Shown here one piece after another: positions 10,297 through 19,694 of a DNA stretch of 57,994 nt. The notes beneath the pieces were generated by a model that made no database searches, was not told the origin of the DNA, and saw nothing but the letters and a program-made list of their open reading frames with translations. The translations under genes and the position numbers were made by a program. Each line of letters begins with the position of its first letter. The first letter of the stretch is position 1. The stretch is from Chloroflexi bacterium HGW-Chloroflexi-2. GTDB lineage: Bacteria; Chloroflexota; Anaerolineae; Anaerolineales; Anaerolineaceae. The stretch is from assembly GCA_002840735.1 (NCBI GenBank), contig PHBY01000017.1, positions 1 through 57,994 on the forward strand, given 5' to 3'.

Positions 10297-11333
10297 GTTG
10301 CTCTCTCCCGCGCTTTTTGTCTGGCAATGGTTTTATCGATCAGTATATCAAGGTATCCCCGTCCGGCAACAATGACCAATACTGTTACTGCCTGCAATAC
10401 TTGAATAAATTCCCGGGGTACTGCTGTAATCAATTCCATCCCCAGAGAGCCGGTTTGCAGGGCACTGAAGAATAGACCATACAACAAAGTGCCGATCAAA
10501 CCGTTGTTGGCGACTACAGCAATCATGACGCCATCCCAGGCGTAATTGGCCCCTAATCCCTTGAGGAACCGGTGCGGGCCAGCCATGACAACCAGACCAC
10601 CAGCCAACCCAGCCAAAGCGCCGGTAACCAGCATCACGGTTACATAATTTTTATCAATCTTGATTCCGCCCAGACGGGCAAACAAGGAATTATGCCCGGT
10701 GATTCGCCATTCATATCCAGCCGTGAGACGGTTGAAAACTAGATAAATCACAAAAAAAGCCAGGACCATCACAATTACATTTGAGTTGAATTCTCCCCAA
10801 ATGGGTAACCAGCCATTCGTATTTATTTGTGGGGTCATAGGAGAATAAGCACTACGATCGAAAAATGGATAAGAGATTGCCCAATAGGTGAAAAAATCAG
10901 CAATCATGTTGAGCATCAATGTGGTGATGAATTCGTCCATGTTGAACCATTTTCGCAACATAGCTGCCACTCCAGACCAGAGCGCACCACCCAGCATGGA
11001 TAACAGGATCAATACCGGGATTAACAAAAAGGCTGGTAGATCCAGATACAACCCGCCGACGGTGGCAAATAATGCGCCTATCAACAATTGTCCTGGTTGA
11101 CCGAGATTCACCGGTCCGGAGGCAAAGGCAACCGAAGCAGATAATCCGGTTAAAATCAACGGGACAGAATTTCGTAATGTGGTTGCCAGTGGGTAAAAAC
11201 CAAATAAAGAAAAATTAAATAAAGCTGCATAAGTCTGGATTGGGTTGTACCCCTGAACGAGCATAATCAATGCACCGATCAGCAATGCAATCAGGATTCC
11301 AATGATTCCGCTAATCAGTTTCCTTTGCATCAT
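10293..11333 (-). CDS. ABC transporter permease, nucleoside/simple-sugar type (first subunit)
   Basis: The 346-residue membrane protein has about nine predicted helices and is NupP/YufP-like (BPD_transp_2). Recognisable parts are the [18 protein letters not shown] segment after the first helix, the [17 protein letters not shown] signature and the [19 protein letters not shown] loop that faces the ATPase. It pairs with the downstream permease to make the membrane channel. Its start overlaps the end of the ATPase gene by 23 nt. Confidence 0.9.
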   Translation of the reverse strand: MMQRKLISGIIGILIALLIGALIMLVQGYNPIQTYAALFNFSLFGFYPLATTLRNSVPLILTGLSASVAFASGPVNLGQPGQLLIGALFATVGGLYLDLPAFLLIPVLILLSMLGGALWSGVAAMLRKWFNMDEFITTLMLNMIADFFTYWAISYPFFDRSAYSPMTPQINTNGWLPIWGEFNSNVIVMVLAFFVIYLVFNRLTAGYEWRITGHNSLFARLGGIKIDKNYVTVMLVTGALAGLAGGLVVMAGPHRFLKGLGANYAWDGVMIAVVANNGLIGTLLYGLFFSALQTGSLGMELITAVPREFIQVLQAVTVLVIVAGRGYLDILIDKTIARQKARERAT

Positions 11334-12852
11334 TCTCCTTTCCTTCCAGCATCAGATATCCAACTTCTTCAATATCCGTCTGGTCGGTGGGTAAATCGGC
11401 AACGATTTTTCCACGGTGCAATACCAGAATGCGATCTGCGATCCGGAATAGTTCTTCCAGGTCAGCAGAAATTAATAAAATGGCTCGGTTCTGATCACGC
11501 ATTTCCAGGATGAGTTCATGGACATATTCGATTGATCCAACATCCAGTCCACGCGTTGGTTGGTCGAGCAGAACAAAAGGTGTTGACAGTAATAATTCCC
11601 GCCCAAGGATTACTTTTTGCTGGTTGCCCCCTGAAAGCGAACGGAAAGGGTTATCCATTTGATCCATAACCACGGAGAATTGCTGTTCAATTTGTTCGGT
11701 GAATTTGCGCGCATATTGATCATTCAGTAGCAACCCCTTCCATCTGGTGAATTGGGGATTAAGGCGGTGATGAGTCATCATGACATTTTCAAGAATTGAT
11801 GCTTTTACAGCAGCGCCCATTTTTCCTCGATTTTGAGAAACAAAGGATATATATTGGCGTCTTTCCAGAATATCCGCTTTGGTGAGGTTAACATCATTTA
11901 CCCGAATAGAGCCTTCTTTTGTTGGAATGAGTCCCATGATCGAATTAACCAATTCAAATTGACCGTTGCCTTCGACCCCGGCAATGCCAACAATCTCTCC
12001 TTCGTGGATTTTTATGTTAATATTTTCAAGACGTTTATGTTGGGCACCGTCGATATACGTCAAATTTTCAATCGAAAAGATCTGTTTTCCAGCAGTGCTT
12101 TTTTCACGCAGTGTGGTAAAAAGGACGGTTCTTCCAACCATCATTTGTGCAAGATCGGTTTTATTGGTTTCACTTGCCTGAACTGTGGCGATTTTTTTAC
12201 CTTTACGCATGACTGTGATGCGATCACTGAGCGTTAACACTTCTTCCAGATGATGTGAGATAAACAGGATTGTGTGGCCATGGTCCCTCAAACGACGCAG
12301 CTCATTGAATAATTGGGGAATCTCCTGAGGTGTCAAAACAGCGGTGGGTTCATCAAGGATTAAAACGGAGACATTTCGATAAAGCAGTTTAAGAATTTCC
12401 ACCTTTTGTGCCGCAGCGACCGAAATATCATCAACCTTTGCATCGATATTTAAATTGAATTGAAATTCATCAATCTTTTTTTGAACCAGTTGCCTGGCTC
12501 TTTGGCGATCGATCATCCCCATAAAATTGACAGGTTCTGCGCCTAGAACGATATTTTCCCAGACGGTGTATTGAGAAATTAACAGGATTTCCTGATGCAC
12601 CATTCCAATTCCATGGGCAATCGCTTCACCTGGATCCTGGAAATTGACTCGATGCCCCGCAAGATAGATTTCACCCTGATTATGATGCTCCAGCCCATAA
12701 AGTACTTTCATCAATGTGCTTTTTCCGGCACCGTTTTCTCCTACGATGGCATGAATTTCACCTTTCCTGAAATCCGCAGTGACTTTGTCCACTGCAATTA
12801 CGTTCGGAGGAAAGACTTTGATGATTTCTTTCATTTCGATCAATATTTGCAT
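11311..12852 (-). CDS. ABC transporter ATPase with two fused nucleotide-binding domains
   Basis: The 513-residue protein carries two ABC cassettes, as in RbsA/NupO transporters. Domain 1 has Walker [10 protein letters not shown] and Walker [10 protein letters not shown]. Domain 2 has a degenerate Walker A at EGNGQFELV, a signature LSGGNQQKV and a Walker B at [12 protein letters not shown]. One full and one degenerate ATP site is normal for this family. It energises uptake by the two permeases that follow. The first ATG (MQILIEMKE) is preferred over the second because GAGAG lies upstream. Synthesis is probably limited by the hairpin in the 115-bp gap behind the binding-protein gene. Confidence 0.92.
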   Translation of the reverse strand: MQILIEMKEIIKVFPPNVIAVDKVTADFRKGEIHAIVGENGAGKSTLMKVLYGLEHHNQGEIYLAGHRVNFQDPGEAIAHGIGMVHQEILLISQYTVWENIVLGAEPVNFMGMIDRQRARQLVQKKIDEFQFNLNIDAKVDDISVAAAQKVEILKLLYRNVSVLILDEPTAVLTPQEIPQLFNELRRLRDHGHTILFISHHLEEVLTLSDRITVMRKGKKIATVQASETNKTDLAQMMVGRTVLFTTLREKSTAGKQIFSIENLTYIDGAQHKRLENINIKIHEGEIVGIAGVEGNGQFELVNSIMGLIPTKEGSIRVNDVNLTKADILERRQYISFVSQNRGKMGAAVKASILENVMMTHHRLNPQFTRWKGLLLNDQYARKFTEQIEQQFSVVMDQMDNPFRSLSGGNQQKVILGRELLLSTPFVLLDQPTRGLDVGSIEYVHELILEMRDQNRAILLISADLEELFRIADRILVLHRGKIVADLPTDQTDIEEVGYLMLEGKENDAKETD

Positions 12853-12898
12853 CTATGCACTCTCATCAATCATAAAATCAAAATAAAAAATTCAGAAA

Positions 12899-12952
12899 TT
12901 TACCACCTTGCGGGCAAATTTTAAAAGATGGATTTTTTCGCAAGGTGGTAAA
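12899..12952 (-). terminator. Intercistronic hairpin between binding protein and ATPase genes
   Basis: A perfect 14-bp inverted repeat (arms 12899-12912 and 12939-12952, containing TACCACCTTGCG and its complement) encloses a 26-nt loop. It sits in the gap between the abundant binding-protein cistron and the transporter cistrons. No long T run follows on the minus strand, so partial termination or 3-prime-end protection of the upstream message is more likely than full termination. Confidence 0.65.
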
Positions 12953-12967
12953 GGTAATTAATGTAGA

Positions 12968-13990
12968 TTATTCACCGGTATAAATTTCAACCTTTAAAGT
13001 TCCATCAATTATTTGTTGTCTTACAGCCAGGACCTGATCCTGAATAGCTTGCGGCAGAACCTGTACCTGTGCTGTCATATCAATATCGACACCACCGGAA
13101 GCAAGACCATATTGAAGGACGGCACCGGGTTGATAGGTTCCCTCTTTGATGGTTTTAAAGACTTCATAGATTGCCTTGCCAACATCTTTAATATCACTGG
13201 CGACAACATTACCGGGTACGATGTCGTTCTGGTTAGTGTCAACACCGATGGCGTATAAACCGCGTTCTCCAGCGGCCTGTAAAACGCCGATGCCTGCTGC
13301 AGCTGCGATCTGAAAGACCACATCGGCACCCATGTCAAAGAGTTGCAAAGCAGCCTGTTTGCCTTTGGCAGTATCATCCCAGCTTCCCAGGTACTTTGTT
13401 TCTACCTGGATTTCAGGATCGATTGATTTTGCTCCATTGGTATATGCAAAAACAAAGGCTGAAATCACCGGATCGACATCACCACCAACAGCTCCAATGA
13501 GTTTTCCAGGATTGACACCTGGTAGGCTTGTCTCCAGTGTGGTTAATCCTGCAACCACACCAGCCAGATAAGCAGATTCTTCTTCGATGAAGTCTACGGA
13601 TGTAATGGTTTTCTTTTCATTTTGAACAACTGTATCCAAATTTACGAAGATTTTATCCGGATATTTATCTGCAAATGCCATGAGTTGATCCTCGAAACCA
13701 TAGGAAATTACAAAAATCACATCCGCATAATTAACGGCTGCCTGTAAGGCAGGCTCATATTGACCGGCATCAAAATTTGTCTCAATTGTCCTGATCTCAA
13801 TCCCATATTCGCTTTTAATCTTTTCCATGCCCATTTGACCGGAATCATAAAACGATTGATCTCCAAGAGCGCCATTAATCAAATAAACGACCTTCTCAGT
13901 TTCTGGTGACTGGTTGGCAGGGGCACATCCGACCAGACTGGCAACTAATAATACAACGATCATCACAAACACAAATTTCTTCATTTTCAA
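12968..13990 (-). CDS. BMP (PnrA-like) nucleoside-binding lipoprotein
   Basis: The 340-residue ABC substrate-binding protein has a hydrophobic signal sequence ending in the lipobox LVGC, so Cys22 is lipidated. The body matches the BMP/PnrA family, whose members bind purine nucleosides or autoinducer-like ribosides: an early VYLINGALGDQSFYDSGQMG segment, then NYADVIFVISYGFEDQL, and the GAVGGDVDPVISAFVFAYTNG core. It acts outside the membrane and delivers ligand to the two permeases encoded downstream. It lies 38 nt after the ribokinase gene. The attached ribokinase favours a ribonucleoside or ribose-containing ligand. Confidence 0.9.
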   Translation of the reverse strand: MKMKKFVFVMIVVLLVASLVGCAPANQSPETEKVVYLINGALGDQSFYDSGQMGMEKIKSEYGIEIRTIETNFDAGQYEPALQAAVNYADVIFVISYGFEDQLMAFADKYPDKIFVNLDTVVQNEKKTITSVDFIEEESAYLAGVVAGLTTLETSLPGVNPGKLIGAVGGDVDPVISAFVFAYTNGAKSIDPEIQVETKYLGSWDDTAKGKQAALQLFDMGADVVFQIAAAAGIGVLQAAGERGLYAIGVDTNQNDIVPGNVVASDIKDVGKAIYEVFKTIKEGTYQPGAVLQYGLASGGVDIDMTAQVQVLPQAIQDQVLAVRQQIIDGTLKVEIYTGE

Positions 13991-14028
13991 CTCCTTTTAA
14001 TTGGTAATTTTTTACAAACGAATATTAG

Positions 14029-14967
14029 TTAATGAGTTTTCACCTCCTGTTTATGCTTTTTTAAGAAATCATCTAATTCAGTAATATCTGGCAAACTGGT
14101 CTGAGCTCCTGCTTTCGTAACAGCCAATGCACCGGCGGCACTGGCGCGTAATAAAGCGATTTGAAGATCTATGCCATCTGCCAACGCAGCTGCCAATCCG
14201 CCAATGAAGGCGTCACCAGCAGCGGTTGTGTCAACAACTGGTACTTTAAATGACGGTACGAAAATTTCCCCAGTTTGATTGAACACAAAAGCACCCTGAT
14301 CACCCCGGGTGAGGACAATTTGATTGCAACCCTTGCTTAAAAGAACTTGGGCAGCTCGACGACAACCTTCCAGGTCATCAGTTGGTAAGCCGGATAAAAG
14401 TGCCAACTCACTCTCGTTGGGAATAAGATAAGTGACTTTCTGCAAAGTTTCTTGAGGTAATGACATGGCTGGTGCTGGATTGAGCAAAATAATTAATCCA
14501 GCTGTATAGGCAATATCGATTGCCTGCGTGACAACCTCCAGCGGAATCTCCAATTGCACCACTAAAACCGCTGCGGATTGAATGGTGTCTCTCAGACCTT
14601 CTATATCCTCTTTTCCAAGTGTAGCATTTGCGCCAGGAACAACTACAATAGAGTTTTGTCCATCGGCATTCACTGTTATCAATGCTGTTCCAGAGGAATC
14701 GTTCACACGCTTGATGCAGGTAGTGTCGACCTGATTAATGCAAAGATTTTCGAGAAGTTCTTCACCAAATCCATCCTGACCAATGTTCCCAATTATCTGG
14801 ACATTACCACCCAGGCGGGCAGCTGCCACAGCCTGATTAGCCCCTTTTCCACCGGGAAATGTTTGAAAACGTGACCCAATAATTGTTTCTCCTGGTGCCG
14901 GGTGTCGCGGCGTAAACACGACCAGATCGTAATTAATGCTGCCAATCACGAGAATTTTTTTCTTCAT
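14029..14967 (-). CDS. rbsK: Ribokinase (PfkB family)
   Basis: The 312-residue cytoplasmic sugar kinase converts ribose and ATP to ribose 5-phosphate. It has the N-terminal PfkB substrate motif GGKGANQAVAAARLGG and the C-terminal signature DTTAAGDAFIGGLAAAL, whose Asp is the catalytic base. Length and motif order fit ribokinase rather than fructokinase. AAGGAG stands 6 nt before the ATG, whose first base is the last base of the regulator's TAA stop. Placed between a LacI regulator and a nucleoside-type importer, it would channel ribose released from imported ribosides into the pentose phosphate pool. Confidence 0.88.
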   Translation of the reverse strand: MKKKILVIGSINYDLVVFTPRHPAPGETIIGSRFQTFPGGKGANQAVAAARLGGNVQIIGNIGQDGFGEELLENLCINQVDTTCIKRVNDSSGTALITVNADGQNSIVVVPGANATLGKEDIEGLRDTIQSAAVLVVQLEIPLEVVTQAIDIAYTAGLIILLNPAPAMSLPQETLQKVTYLIPNESELALLSGLPTDDLEGCRRAAQVLLSKGCNQIVLTRGDQGAFVFNQTGEIFVPSFKVPVVDTTAAGDAFIGGLAAALADGIDLQIALLRASAAGALAVTKAGAQTSLPDITELDDFLKKHKQEVKTH

Positions 14968-15965
14968 TAAAGTCTCCTTGTGGAAGAACGAATCAGGAGT
15001 TGGTTGGAAAGTGTTTCTCGTTTCGGTGGGTTGAGTGGAAGAACCATGCGCTCTAATAATAAATGAACAGCGCGATCAGCGATGGTTTGGATCGGTTGTG
15101 CAATCGTGGTGAGGGCAGGTTGGGTAAATAAAGCCAGTTCGATATTATCATAACCAATGATGGATAGATCATTCGGTATGGATAAACCAATCTCGTAAGC
15201 TGCCCGTATGGTTCCGATGGCCATTAAATCATTACAGGCAAAAATGGCATCAGGTCTCACTGATTGGCTCAATAATTCTCTGGTTGCCTGGTAACCGCTG
15301 GGAGGGTGAAAATTTCCATTTTTTATTAAATTTTCCTGCAAAGGTAAATTGTAATCTTTCAAAGCTTGAAGATAACCATCGAACCTTCTGGCACTGGGCG
15401 TTACGTTGGATGGCCCACGAACAATGGCAATATTTCGATGACCGGACTCGATCAGATGTTGGGTAGCCAGGTAACCCCCCTGAAAATTATCACTCACGAC
15501 AGAATCAACTTCAATTTGGTTGAGAAGACGATCGACAATTACTGCCGGAATGCGACGATCAACCAGTTCTTTTAAAGAAAGTACATCATCTCCACAAGCC
15601 ATGAAAATAATCCCATCGACCTGCTTGTTGATCAAGACTTCGGTATAACGGCGTTCTTTTTCTGGATCATTATCGCTGTTGCACAGGATGGTTGAATAGG
15701 AAGCCCTGAAGGCTTTTTCTTCGATGATGCGGGCAACTTCAGCAAAGTATGGGTTGGCAGAATCAGGTACCATCAATCCTATGGTGTGAGTTTCCCCACG
15801 ACGCAACGACCTTGCCAGGGTGTTGGGGCGGTAGTTTAGTTGTTGCATCGCTGATAAAACACGTTTTTCGGCATCTGGAGAAACAAAACGTGTCTGATTA
15901 ATAACATGAGAGACTGTTGTTACGGATACACCGGCTTTTTGAGCGACTTCCCTGATGGTTGCCAT
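14967..15965 (-). CDS. LacI-family transcriptional regulator
   Basis: The 332-residue protein starts with the LacI helix-turn-helix and hinge: MATIREVAQKAGVSVTTVSH, then RVLSAMQQLNYRPNTLARSL. The sugar-binding domain has the HTIGLMVPDSANPYFAEV opening typical of RbsR/CcpA/PurR relatives. I place the start at 15965; an upstream extension from 16013 would add 16 residues before the HTH and would cover the operator. As first gene of the rbsK-BMP-ABC operon, it probably represses its own promoter through the palindrome at 15992-16005. The effector is likely ribose or a nucleoside, inferred from the neighbours. Confidence 0.9.
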   Translation of the reverse strand: MATIREVAQKAGVSVTTVSHVINQTRFVSPDAEKRVLSAMQQLNYRPNTLARSLRRGETHTIGLMVPDSANPYFAEVARIIEEKAFRASYSTILCNSDNDPEKERRYTEVLINKQVDGIIFMACGDDVLSLKELVDRRIPAVIVDRLLNQIEVDSVVSDNFQGGYLATQHLIESGHRNIAIVRGPSNVTPSARRFDGYLQALKDYNLPLQENLIKNGNFHPPSGYQATRELLSQSVRPDAIFACNDLMAIGTIRAAYEIGLSIPNDLSIIGYDNIELALFTQPALTTIAQPIQTIADRAVHLLLERMVLPLNPPKRETLSNQLLIRSSTRRL

Positions 15966-15991
15966 TTTTGAACCCTGATTCTTTAGGAAAA

Positions 15992-16005
15992 CGTTTGCGC
16001 AAACG
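15992..16005. promoter_or_regulatory. LacI-type operator of the ribose/nucleoside operon
   Basis: The perfect 14-bp palindrome CGTTTGCGCAAACG has a central CG, typical of LacI-family operators (consensus like AA.CGTTT.CG). It is 27 bp upstream of the regulator's ATG, positioned to block the operon promoter. No second copy was noticed in the window. Confidence 0.85.
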
Positions 16006-16152
16006 ATTGCCAATAGAATAGCATATCATTTTATGAAAGTCAATAACCACTTTCACTTGCTTTGTTGATTTGTGACACAATTTCAGGAAAGAACCAACAA
16101 GAATCTTCTATAATCAAAGAAGTAAGAAAAATCAACATGAAACAGAGGTGAC

Positions 16153-16500
16153 ATGACAATTTATTTCTATGATTACCAGGATGCTGTTGGTTTCAACCCG
16201 GAAAAATTTTTCAAAACCACATTGGTTCAAAGTGAAAGATTAATGCTTGGGCTGAATTGTCTGGAACCCGGACAGGTGCAAAAGATCCATGATCATGCCG
16301 ATCAGGATAAGTTTTACTTTGTTCTTGAGGGAGAAGGTTTTTTTACAGTAGGCGAAGAAGAAAAAACAGCTTCATCCGGGATGTTGGTATGGGCACCGGC
16401 TGGTGTACCTCATGGGGTCGCAAATCAGAGCACTCAAAAATTGGTGATCCTGATGGGAATAGCGCCGGCACCTCAAAAAGGTGGATTTTTTTTGGGGTAG
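16153..16500 (+). CDS. Small cupin-domain protein
   Basis: The 115-residue single-domain cupin has motif 1 G-X5-HDHADQDKFYFVLEGEG, with two His, a Lys and a Glu-type ligand set, and motif 2 GMLVWAPAGVPHGVANQS with the last metal-binding His. Such proteins act as dioxygenases, isomerases or metal-dependent sensors; the substrate is not evident. GAGGTGAC precedes the ATG. The gene is followed 48 nt later by the polymerase gene but appears to have its own transcription start. Confidence 0.8.
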   Translation: MTIYFYDYQDAVGFNPEKFFKTTLVQSERLMLGLNCLEPGQVQKIHDHADQDKFYFVLEGEGFFTVGEEEKTASSGMLVWAPAGVPHGVANQSTQKLVILMGIAPAPQKGGFFLG

Positions 16501-16517
16501 CAGAACGCAAGCTTGCA

Positions 16518-16543
16518 TGATATAATATAGAATATATATTCTA
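16518..16543 (+). promoter_or_regulatory. Extended -10 promoter overlapped by a 16-bp palindrome
   Basis: TGATATAAT at 16518-16526 is an extended -10 element 22 bp before the polymerase ATG. The perfect palindrome TAGAATATATATTCTA occupies 16528-16543, exactly where transcription should start. Another perfect palindrome, GCAAGCTTGC, lies at 16507-16516. Seen: the palindromes. Inferred: an operator for a repressor, possibly of the SOS type. Confidence 0.5.
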
Positions 16544-16548
16544 ATGTT

Positions 16549-19500
16549 ATGGTTGATATCAATTCACCTGTTTTTGTTCATCTGCATGCTCTTTCCTATT
16601 ACTCTTTAATGGAAGGATTAATTTCACCAGAAGAATTGGTGAAAACCGCCCAGAAATTCAATATGCCTGCCATCGCCATGAGCGATCATCGTTGCCTGAC
16701 CGGTGTGGTTGAATTTGCGCTGGCCTGCCAGAAAGCTAACATTCAACCAATTTACGGCTTGACTGTCGATGTGGAGTGGCAAAATCAGAAGGGGGAAATG
16801 ATTTTGCTGTCGCAGAATCGGGAGGGCTGGTCGAACCTTTGTAAATTGAGCAGTATATTGATGGTGGAAGAAGGTGGATCGAAAGCCTGTCTGGCTCTGG
16901 ATGATTTATCCCAAAATCACCAGGGTCTGCTCGCTTTGACGGGTGGTCAGCGCTCTATCCTGGATTTCTTCATCCAGACCTCCCAGCATGCCAAAGCACA
17001 GGACTGGTTGAAAATTCTCAAGGAGATCTACCAGGAAAATTTGTTTGTCGAAATCCAACAACATACTCCCTCTCAGGAGGTGCATGCCCGGCGGGTGGTT
17101 GAAGCATCCAGACAATCCGATATTCCGATGGTGGCGACCCAATCCGTTTATTATCTCAACCAGGTTCAGGCTGGTTTGCAGAAAACGCTGAGCGCCATGC
17201 GAGAAAATCACCGGCTGAAAGATCTTCAAGCGGAGGATACAGCACCACCAGCCGCCTACTTTACGAGCGCAAAGGAAATGATCACACGCTTCCAATGGTT
17301 GCCGGAAGCGCTGCAAAACACTACCAGAGTGGCTGAAATGTGCGCCTGGGATCTACCCATCGGAGAAGTGCACTTCCCGGATATTCCTTTACCTCCTGGA
17401 GAGACAATTACCCAGGTGCTGCGAAAAAAAGCAGAATCCGGGGCAAAAAAACGTTACAAGAGGATTACACCTCAAATACAGGCCAGACTGGACCATGAAC
17501 TGGAAATCATCGCAAAACGCGGATATGAACCGATCTTCTTAATCGTCGAAGAATTATTAAATTATGCGCGCCAAATCGGTGTACCATTTTCGTCAAGAGG
17601 GTCAGCAGCTTCTTCGCTGGTGGCATATTGTCTGGAAATTACCAATCCAGAACCGTTAGGGTTGAATTTGTTTTTTGAGCGTTTTCTGAATCCGGCACGG
17701 ACATCACCACCTGATATCGATACAGATTTATGTTCAAGAAGGCGGGATCAGGTCATTCAGCATGTGTTTGATCGATATGGGTCCGATCGGGTCGCCATGG
17801 TGGGTACGATCAACCGTTTTAGACCACGTTCCGCATTGGGGGAAGTGGCCAAAGCCCATGGGTTGGCTGTGGCTGAAGTTCGCCAGCTTGTAAATCAGTT
17901 GCCTTATGCTGGTTTTCAGCGTTTATCGAAAGAAGAAAAACAGAATCCATTTGCAGGGTTGAAAACAGCATATCCCAAGTTTGAGAAGATTTTTGAAGAA
18001 GCTCAAGCGCTCCTACGACAACCCCGGCATCTCTCCATGCATCCTGGGGGTGTGTTGGTGGCACCGGGAGTCATTACCGACTGGGTGCCTGTACTACGAT
18101 CGGCATCTAAAGATTTTCATATCACCCAGTTGGATCTGGAAGGGGTGGAAGCCTTCGGTCTGGTAAAAATCGATCTGCTGGGGATTCGTGGCCTTTCAGT
18201 GCTAGGTGATGTGGCAGAAATGATCTATTCCTGGCGACAAACTGAATATCAGCATGCCATGCAGGTTCTGGAACAGATACCTTTGGAGGATGCTGACACC
18301 ACTGAACGGGTCAGGAATGGGCAAACGATTGGATGCTTTCAAATTGAATCACCAGGGATGCGTTCCACATTGAAGGAAATTCATGCAGAAACCGCCAATG
18401 ATATTATGGCAGCATTAGCGCTCTACCGGCCGGGACCATTAAGGGGAGGGTTACACGATGCTTTTATCCAGCGATTCAAAGGGCTGGAAAAGGTGGAGCA
18501 TCTTCACCCCATCCTGGAACCAGTATTGTCAGAATCCTATGGTGTGATCCTCTATCAAGAGCAAGTATTGCGTATCGCTCATGAAGTGGGGGGTTTATCT
18601 CTGGCGGATGCGGATTTATTGCGTAGAGCCATGTCGCATTTTGATCCAGGGGAACAAATGAATACACTGCGAGCGCGCTTTCTGGAAGGATTTCAGAATA
18701 AAGGTGTTCCTGCAGAAACAGCAGAAAGAGTCTGGGAGATGATGGTTGCCTTCGCCGGATATGGGTTTCCTAAAGCGCATGCAGCTTCTTATGCCCGGGT
18801 TGCCTGGCAGGCTGCCTGGTGTAAATCCCATTTTCCAGCAGAGTTTATGGCAGCGGTGTTGGCAAATGGCGGGGGATATTATTCCCAGCGAGTGTATTTA
18901 AGCGAGACAAGGCGTATGGGATTGGAAGTGAAGCCTCCCCACATCAATCATAGCGCCCAGCGTTTTTCTGTCCGTTATCCTCAAGGACAGGCAGTGTTAT
19001 ATATGGGGCTTGACCAGGTATATGGACTGACGCATCAAACGCAGAATCGCATTATCAAGCAAAGACCTTTCTCCAGCCTGAATGATTTTCTCACCCGGGT
19101 TGATCCACGCCGAAGTGAGGTCGAAAATTTAATTCAATCAGGTGGGCTGGATGGATTAGGCAGCATTCCTACCCTGCTGAGGTCCATTTCATCGGGTTCC
19201 TGGCGAAAAGATCAATTCGCATTGTTTGATTGGCAATCGAATGATGGGCAAACGGATGATTGGACATTGGCAGAACGCGCACGGGTCCAGGAAAAGATTC
19301 TGGGATTGAGTGTGGATGTACATCCACTCGAATTGATAAAGGATCAGATAAGTCTGGCAGGAGCTATATCCACAAACGATGTAGGCGAACACATTGGAAA
19401 ATCCATCGTGGTCTCAGGATTGCGGTTGAGCTCGCATCGAGCCCGCACAACCCGTGGGGAGCTGATGTTGTTCATGAGTATTGAAGATCTGGATGGTATG

Positions 19501-19662
19501 TTAGAAGTGGTTTTCTTCCCTCCTGTTTACCAACAATACCGCCAGATTCTGCGTTCGAATGGGCCGTTTCTCATTCGTGGTATTGCCGAGAGCGATTCGG
19601 ATGAGGGGGATGTATGGCTGCGGGCTGAGAGAGTAAAAATATTAAACAATGTAAATCCATAA
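16549..19662 (+). CDS. DNA polymerase III alpha subunit, short DnaE/DnaE2-like
   Basis: The 1037-residue C-family polymerase opens with a PHP domain (FVHLHALSYYSLMEG). The palm catalytic aspartates lie in PPDIDTDL (Asp389 and Asp391). The fingers follow (RPGPLRGGLHDAFIQRFKG), then a GFPKAHAASYARVAW segment with the helix-hairpin-helix region behind it. The C-terminal OB fold reads TRGELMLFMSIEDLDGMLE. At just over 1,000 residues, with no long tail after the OB fold, it resembles accessory error-prone DnaE2-type enzymes more than the main replicase. The PHP motif lacks one histidine of the usual HLHTHS string (HLHALS here), so metal-dependent proofreading by PHP is doubtful. No imuA or imuB partner is nearby. 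Confidence 0.85.
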   Translation: MVDINSPVFVHLHALSYYSLMEGLISPEELVKTAQKFNMPAIAMSDHRCLTGVVEFALACQKANIQPIYGLTVDVEWQNQKGEMILLSQNREGWSNLCKLSSILMVEEGGSKACLALDDLSQNHQGLLALTGGQRSILDFFIQTSQHAKAQDWLKILKEIYQENLFVEIQQHTPSQEVHARRVVEASRQSDIPMVATQSVYYLNQVQAGLQKTLSAMRENHRLKDLQAEDTAPPAAYFTSAKEMITRFQWLPEALQNTTRVAEMCAWDLPIGEVHFPDIPLPPGETITQVLRKKAESGAKKRYKRITPQIQARLDHELEIIAKRGYEPIFLIVEELLNYARQIGVPFSSRGSAASSLVAYCLEITNPEPLGLNLFFERFLNPARTSPPDIDTDLCSRRRDQVIQHVFDRYGSDRVAMVGTINRFRPRSALGEVAKAHGLAVAEVRQLVNQLPYAGFQRLSKEEKQNPFAGLKTAYPKFEKIFEEAQALLRQPRHLSMHPGGVLVAPGVITDWVPVLRSASKDFHITQLDLEGVEAFGLVKIDLLGIRGLSVLGDVAEMIYSWRQTEYQHAMQVLEQIPLEDADTTERVRNGQTIGCFQIESPGMRSTLKEIHAETANDIMAALALYRPGPLRGGLHDAFIQRFKGLEKVEHLHPILEPVLSESYGVILYQEQVLRIAHEVGGLSLADADLLRRAMSHFDPGEQMNTLRARFLEGFQNKGVPAETAERVWEMMVAFAGYGFPKAHAASYARVAWQAAWCKSHFPAEFMAAVLANGGGYYSQRVYLSETRRMGLEVKPPHINHSAQRFSVRYPQGQAVLYMGLDQVYGLTHQTQNRIIKQRPFSSLNDFLTRVDPRRSEVENLIQSGGLDGLGSIPTLLRSISSGSWRKDQFALFDWQSNDGQTDDWTLAERARVQEKILGLSVDVHPLELIKDQISLAGAISTNDVGEHIGKSIVVSGLRLSSHRARTTRGELMLFMSIEDLDGMLEVVFFPPVYQQYRQILRSNGPFLIRGIAESDSDEGDVWLRAERVKILNNVNP

Positions 19663-19694
19663 AAACGAGGTTAAGAATTGGTACAATTATCTTA

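Noticed and set aside
15966-16013. 16-residue N-terminal extension of the LacI regulator
   Set aside because: LacI proteins begin right at the helix-turn-helix, and the extension would place the operator inside the coding region.
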